Shown: positions 15,061 through 18,075 of the stretch, piece after piece
Layout: the number at the start of each line of letters is the position of its first letter
Numbering within the stretch: position 1 is the first letter of the stretch
NCBI GenBank assembly: GCA_029856445.1
Contig: JAHQWY010000034.1
Span: 1 to 18,075 of the forward strand
Source: Promethearchaeia archaeon
GTDB lineage: Archaea; Asgardarchaeota; Lokiarchaeia; Sigyniarchaeales; SOKP01
DNA length: 18,075 bases
Direction: 5' to 3'
Made by a program: the position numbers and the translations under genes
Notes under the pieces: generated by a model
Seen by the model: the letters and a program-made list of their open reading frames with translations, nothing else
What the model was told of the DNA's origin: nothing
The model's database searches: none

Positions 15061-15428
15061 TTTGTAATAAGCTCCTTAAATTCAAACCTTTAAAATTTTG
15101 AGCAAGGGAAATATGGGAAGTCTCTCGCACAAATTTTAGATTTGATTTTTTCTTCAAGGATAAAAAGAGCGATACCCAAATTTTTAACTCGATTATTCGG
15201 AAAATGGTTTATAGGTGAAATTAAATATCCGAATGATTTTTTGACAGAAGTTCGTGGAGATATTGAGATGAATTTTAAGGAGAGGTTAAAGAATATTAAA
15301 GCACCTACCTTAATATTAAGTAGACATTGATTTTCTATGAAAGAATTTTCTATGAAGGATATGGACATAGCCTTGCAGCAAAAATAAAACTACTTCAAAA
15401 TGATATATTAGATTTCCTAAAGAGCTAA
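15061..15428 (+). pseudogene. Decayed 3' part of an alpha/beta hydrolase gene
   Basis: One frame (15094-15327) reads NFEQGKYGKSLAQ, then RIKRAIPKFLTRLFGKWF, then FKERLKNIKAPTLILS, the cap region and the ERLKxIKxPTL strand before the acidic residue of alpha/beta hydrolases. TGA at 15328 ends it. In another frame (15333-15425) follow DFFYE-like and IFYEGYGHSLAAK, the catalytic His strand and the final helix, ending DILDFLKS with TAA 15426-15428. So a one-base frameshift plus loss of about 20 codons separates two true pieces. Upstream, a TAA at 15091 interrupts the weak continuation. The oxyanion and nucleophile half is absent. The two copies of TTTTCTATGAA at 15331 and 15346 flank the damaged spot and may mark the slippage or deletion. 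A short 62-codon ATG frame inside (15142-15330) is part of the relic, not a gene. Confidence 0.7.
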
Positions 15429-15448
15429 ATAATTTTTAACAATCCCCC

Positions 15449-16066
15449 TTATTCTTCACGCTTATGTCTCGCTTTTTGCCATGCTTTTTTCATTATCGGA
15501 TTTTTTTCAAGAAAAGCATCAACAACTTCTTGTTTTACACGATTAAAAGGACAAGAGAAATTTACGCAATTACCACACCTCTTTATAATTAAAAAACTAA
15601 AGAAGAAGATAATCTCGATAATTGAAACTATTAAAAAAATAAACTGATCTCCTAATATTAAGAAGATTAACGGATAGCCTATAAGAATAATGAAACCAAT
15701 CATTAATTGAATTTTTTCAGATAAATTCATAGGTTCGGGGTGATATTTCCAGAGTTTGAGACTACTATAATTAGCAATACAATGCAATGATTTCCCTTCT
15801 TCCGCATAATAAGGGCAATGACTACAAAGAATTCGAATTTCCCAAAATTCAAAGAAAAATAGCCAAAAACCAAGCCAACCTAATAAGAACCAACCAAAAC
15901 CCGCCTGTATAACACCAATAAAAGCAGTAATAACAAAAACTAAGAAAAATCCTAAAAAGCAAAATAAGTATTTTCTCCGGAAATGACATATAAGGTTGCC
16001 CTTTATGGAGCAATCAGCACATTCTTTAGTATCTTTCCATATGCAAACATCATGTGGATTTTTCAT
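15449..16066 (-). CDS. Cysteine-rich four-helix membrane protein, uncharacterised
   Basis: 205 aa. The N-terminal soluble segment carries C8, C16-x2-C19 and C27 (with CADCSIKG). Two helices follow (about 32-52 and 55-75). A loop with LCSHCPYYAEEGKSLHC and a KLWKYHPEPM segment comes next, then two more helices (about 118-138 and 140-160), and a tail with CGNC and FSCPFNRV. The loop and both tails would lie on the same face, so roughly ten cysteines could hold metal or Fe-S clusters near the membrane. I recognise this as a conserved family seen in archaea and anaerobes but know no function. A redox or electron-transfer role is inference only. It lies 47 bases after the Roadblock gene on the same strand, likely one operon. 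Confidence 0.75.
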   Translation of the reverse strand: MKNPHDVCIWKDTKECADCSIKGNLICHFRRKYLFCFLGFFLVFVITAFIGVIQAGFGWFLLGWLGFWLFFFEFWEIRILCSHCPYYAEEGKSLHCIANYSSLKLWKYHPEPMNLSEKIQLMIGFIILIGYPLIFLILGDQFIFLIVSIIEIIFFFSFLIIKRCGNCVNFSCPFNRVKQEVVDAFLEKNPIMKKAWQKARHKREE

Positions 16067-16113
16067 TTTAGCACCGATATAGCAACTTCTAATGATTCAG
16101 AGAGTCATTAATT

Positions 16114-16515
16114 TTATAAATCTTTTTCTGCTTTCGCTATGGCACCTGGAGAACCAGGAGGATTAAAGGGACCTCGAGTATTAAAAAAATCATTCTCAGA
16201 AAATCCACGGTATCCTTTTTTGACAATAACAATCAAAATAGCATTTTTTCCTGCTTTAGTTATAATAACATTTCCACCTTCACTCTCTATAATAATTCGC
16301 TTTAAGGTCCCACGGGAGAGTTCTTTTACGCCGTACAAGGAAATCTTTAATATCGCTGCGCTCATTGCTGCCACTCTTGTCTCATCGACGCCTAGAGGAA
16401 GTGCTGAAGCTATGGGTAAACCTTCATTTGATATAATAGCAGTTCCTAAGATATCTGGATTTTCTGGCAGCCATTTTTTCAGGATATCATCGAGAGCATC
16501 AGTATTAGGATCCAT
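16114..16515 (-). CDS. Roadblock/LC7 domain protein
   Basis: 133 aa from ATG 16515; a TTG at 16524 in the same frame is a weaker start. Helix LDDILKKWLPENPDILGTAIISNEGLPIASALP and the following VAAMSAAILKISLYGVKEL match, in order, helix 1, the strand-turn with the NEGLPIAS motif, and helix 2 of the Roadblock fold. Strands with RIIIESEGGNVIITKAG and AILIVIVKKG complete it. The C-terminal tail (RGPFNPPGSPGAIAKAEKDL) is Pro/Gly-rich. Roadblock proteins dimerise and serve as scaffolds or GTPase regulators (MglB, Ragulator). Candidate partners here are the Rab-like GTPase and the Arf-like fusion, but partner choice cannot be read from sequence. It probably leads an operon with the Cys-rich membrane protein. 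Confidence 0.92.
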   Translation of the reverse strand: MDPNTDALDDILKKWLPENPDILGTAIISNEGLPIASALPLGVDETRVAAMSAAILKISLYGVKELSRGTLKRIIIESEGGNVIITKAGKNAILIVIVKKGYRGFSENDFFNTRGPFNPPGSPGAIAKAEKDL

Positions 16516-16652
16516 AAAAATCAAATTTCTTGGTAATTAGATTTGTCTCAATTATTGTTTAATTTTGAAAGATTTAAAATATATCGCAAATAATTATTGC
16601 AATAATAAAATTGAAGATATCTTGTCTATTAATCATTAAAAGAGATTTTATT

Positions 16653-17501
16653 TTGAACGAATTTAAAGATAAAGTGGCTGTAGTCACTGGGGCCGCCAGT
16701 GGAATAGGACAAGCTATTGCCGAAAAATTTGCTCATGAAGGTATGAAAGTTGTTATTTCGGACATTGAAAAAGATGCATTATTTCAAACAGAGGAAGAAT
16801 TCAAACAAAAGGGATACGAAATATTAGCCCTCTCTGTTGATGTTTCAAAAGTCGAGGATGTGAGAATACTTGCCCAAAAAACCATCGAGAAATATGGAGT
16901 TATAAATGTTTTAGTCAATAATGCAGGAGTTGGTTTTGCTGGAGAGTATTCGACCGCACTTTGGGAAAGCCCTCTTTCTGAATGGCAATGGATTTTCGGA
17001 GTAAATATTTGGGGTGTAATTCATGGGATTCATGTCTTTACACCAATAATGCTTAAGCAAGATTTTGAGTCTTATATTATAAATACCTGTTCTATCGCGG
17101 GATTGATTACGCCCCAACCAGGAGCAGGTATTTACAGTATAACTAAACATGCTGTTCTTGCATTATCCGAATCTCTAAGATCTGATTTAGAGCAATTTGA
17201 CAGTAAGATAAAGGTGTTAGCTCTTTGTCCGGGATTCATAAAAACAAAAATTATTGAGAGTGAACGAAATCGTCCTGAAGAATTATATGATAAAAAGATT
17301 ACACACCCGAAATTAGAACAACAAATCAAAATGTATAAACAAATTATTTCGAGTGGTATATCTCCTAATATTGTAGCTGAAAAAGTATATAATGCTCTCT
17401 TAGGCGAGAAATTTTATATTTCTACAGATGCTCATCCACTTGTACGAAATTATGTAAAAACTCGTATGGAAGCAATTTTAACGGATTTCAAGAAAAAATA
17501 A
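16653..17501 (+). CDS. Short-chain dehydrogenase/reductase (classical SDR)
   Basis: 282 aa. The start is taken as TTG 16653 because AGAGAT (16641-16646) lies 6 bases upstream and the protein then opens NEFKDKVAVVTG, the normal SDR beginning. A TTG at 16611 would add 14 residues unlike the family. Cofactor loop T12-GAASGIG19, N89-NAG92, catalytic S147, Y161 and K165 (YSITK), and CPGFIKT after the active site are all present. D after the second strand (VVISDIE) favours NAD(H) over NADP(H). The substrate is unknown; the long C-terminal part (from ERNRPEELYDKKITHPK) resembles SDRs acting on fatty or hydrophobic alcohols and ketones. Divergent from the Roadblock operon. Confidence 0.93.
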   Translation: MNEFKDKVAVVTGAASGIGQAIAEKFAHEGMKVVISDIEKDALFQTEEEFKQKGYEILALSVDVSKVEDVRILAQKTIEKYGVINVLVNNAGVGFAGEYSTALWESPLSEWQWIFGVNIWGVIHGIHVFTPIMLKQDFESYIINTCSIAGLITPQPGAGIYSITKHAVLALSESLRSDLEQFDSKIKVLALCPGFIKTKIIESERNRPEELYDKKITHPKLEQQIKMYKQIISSGISPNIVAEKVYNALLGEKFYISTDAHPLVRNYVKTRMEAILTDFKKK

Positions 17502-17552
17502 CTTATCTCTTCTTATAATTAAAATTTATATTAATTCTTCTTAAATTCAAAT

Positions 17553-17563
17553 AAAAAAAAAAA
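17553..17563 (-). terminator. U11 terminator of the membrane methyltransferase
   Basis: Eleven consecutive A on the plus strand, that is eleven U in the minus-strand transcript, begin 47 bases beyond the stop of the gene ending at 17611. This is a strong match to archaeal oligo-U termination. It also lies about 50 bases past the SDR stop but in the wrong orientation to serve it. Confidence 0.45.
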
Positions 17564-17610
17564 TAATATCTGTAAATGGAGGACCCACTACAAGATATTT
17601 ATTCGTATAT

Positions 17611-18075
17611 TTATTGTCCATTCTTTCTCTTTTGAGAAATGTACTTAATTATACCTAAAATTGGATTGAGACGAGGGACATTCTCCTTATAATTCTTATA
17701 ATCTTCCCCGAATTTTTTGATAAGGTTTTTATCCTCAGTGTAAGTCCAATGATAGATTAAAATTATGAGAATAGCACTTAATACTAAACTTATTAACACT
17801 TGAGTCCATAAACTAATACTAATAGTAAATAAGATTCCCCCTAAATATTGAGGATGACGAATTATTGCATAAGGACCATCCTTTACAATCTTTGTGGTAT
17901 ATACATAACTTTTACCCTCTTCAACGCCTCCACGCTTCTTAAAAGTACGAAAGGGAATTAATCCAAAATAGAGACTGAATATCCAAACTATCCATCCAAC
18001 ACGTGTTAACAATGTAAAACCTAACTCATTATAGAAAATAAACATTATAACTATATGAATTATAAAGGCTATTGT
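17611..18075 (-). CDS. ICMT/PEMT-type membrane methyltransferase, N-terminus outside window
   Basis: At least 144 aa from ATG 18045, but the frame stays open to the right edge (TIAFIIHIVI), so the true start probably lies beyond it. Transmembrane helices are at about 10-30 and, after the active site, 70-100. The SAM-binding core K-DGPYAIIRHPQYLGGIL carries the RHPxYxG signature, and EDKNLIKKFGEDYKNYKENVPRLNP is the matching C-terminal E-x8-F-x2-Y-x2-Y block of isoprenylcysteine carboxyl and phospholipid methyltransferases. The substrate may be an isoprenoid, lipid or protein cysteine; the GTPase in this window has no C-terminal cysteine, so it is not the target. Followed by an oligo-U terminator. 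Confidence 0.85.
   Translation of the reverse strand, partial: TIAFIIHIVIMFIFYNELGFTLLTRVGWIVWIFSLYFGLIPFRTFKKRGGVEEGKSYVYTTKIVKDGPYAIIRHPQYLGGILFTISISLWTQVLISLVLSAILIILIYHWTYTEDKNLIKKFGEDYKNYKENVPRLNPILGIIKYISQKRKNGQ

Noticed and set aside
15090..15368. 92-codon minus-strand frame over the hydrolase relic
   Set aside because: The plus strand gives clear alpha/beta hydrolase motifs; the minus frame has no recognisable motif and is a shadow.
16139..16540. 133-codon plus-strand frame antisense to the Roadblock gene
   Set aside because: It mirrors the Roadblock coding sequence; the minus strand carries the full domain pattern.
16611..16652. Extra 14 residues at the SDR N-terminus from TTG 16611
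   Set aside because: The residues do not resemble any SDR, and AGAGAT is correctly placed for TTG 16653.
1..18075. CRISPR array, insertion sequence, tRNA or rRNA
   Set aside because: I saw no regularly spaced repeats, transposase motifs, terminal inverted repeats or tRNA-like T-loop sequences on either strand, though a structural RNA search could not be run.
12280..18075. Prenylated GTPase and its carboxyl methyltransferase as one pathway
   Set aside because: The Rab-like GTPase ends without any cysteine, so it cannot be a substrate of the ICMT-like protein at 17611-18075.

Overview
The window most likely comes from an Asgard (Promethearchaeota, Lokiarchaeia-like) archaeon. The evidence is a Rab-like small GTPase, an Arf-like GTPase domain flanked by longin-like domains, a free-standing Roadblock/LC7 protein, a PadR regulator fused to a zinc ribbon, an AbrB-type protein, TATA-box promoters and strongly A+T-rich DNA. 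This assignment is inferred from gene content; there is no rRNA or tRNA marker in the window.

Layout: (1) 188-1951 (+): an HdrD/GlpC-like iron-sulfur protein, then a small protein resembling the metal-dependent C-C hydrolase PhlG. (2) 2160-5537 (+): a 1125-residue signalling protein ordered longin-like, Arf-like GTPase, longin-like, PAS, PAS, GAF, degenerate histidine kinase. A single-PAS protein follows at 5891-6433. (3) 6430-7445 (-): an AbrB-like protein whose stop codon interlocks with that of the PAS gene, and a PH-like membrane protein. (4) 7551-8831 (+): an M29 aminopeptidase with an apparently leaderless promoter. (5) 8833-10792 (-): a MacB/LolCDE-type ABC exporter pair. (6) 10927-12798 (-): a class I methyltransferase, a Staygreen (chlorophyll Mg-dechelatase family) homologue and a Rab-like GTPase. 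(7) 12973-15428 (+): a small four-helix membrane protein split by an in-frame TAA, a small zinc ribbon protein, a zinc ribbon protein with tyrosine-rich repeats, a zinc ribbon-PadR regulator, and the decayed 3' part of an alpha/beta hydrolase. (8) 15449-16515 (-): a cysteine-rich membrane protein and a Roadblock protein. (9) 16653-17501 (+): a short-chain dehydrogenase. (10) 17611-18075 (-): an ICMT/PEMT-type membrane methyltransferase that runs off the window.

The genes do not form one obvious pathway. Themes are signalling and small-GTPase biology (GTPase-PAS-GAF fusion, PAS protein, Rab-like GTPase, Roadblock) and redox or metal-cluster proteins (CCG protein, zinc ribbons, Cys-rich membrane protein). 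The points most worth a second look are the GTPase-sensor fusion ending in a kinase that has lost its catalytic residues, the Staygreen homologue with a dyad over its likely promoter, the zinc ribbon/PadR pair with shared tyrosine repeats, and two genes caught in decay (the interrupted membrane protein and the hydrolase relic).
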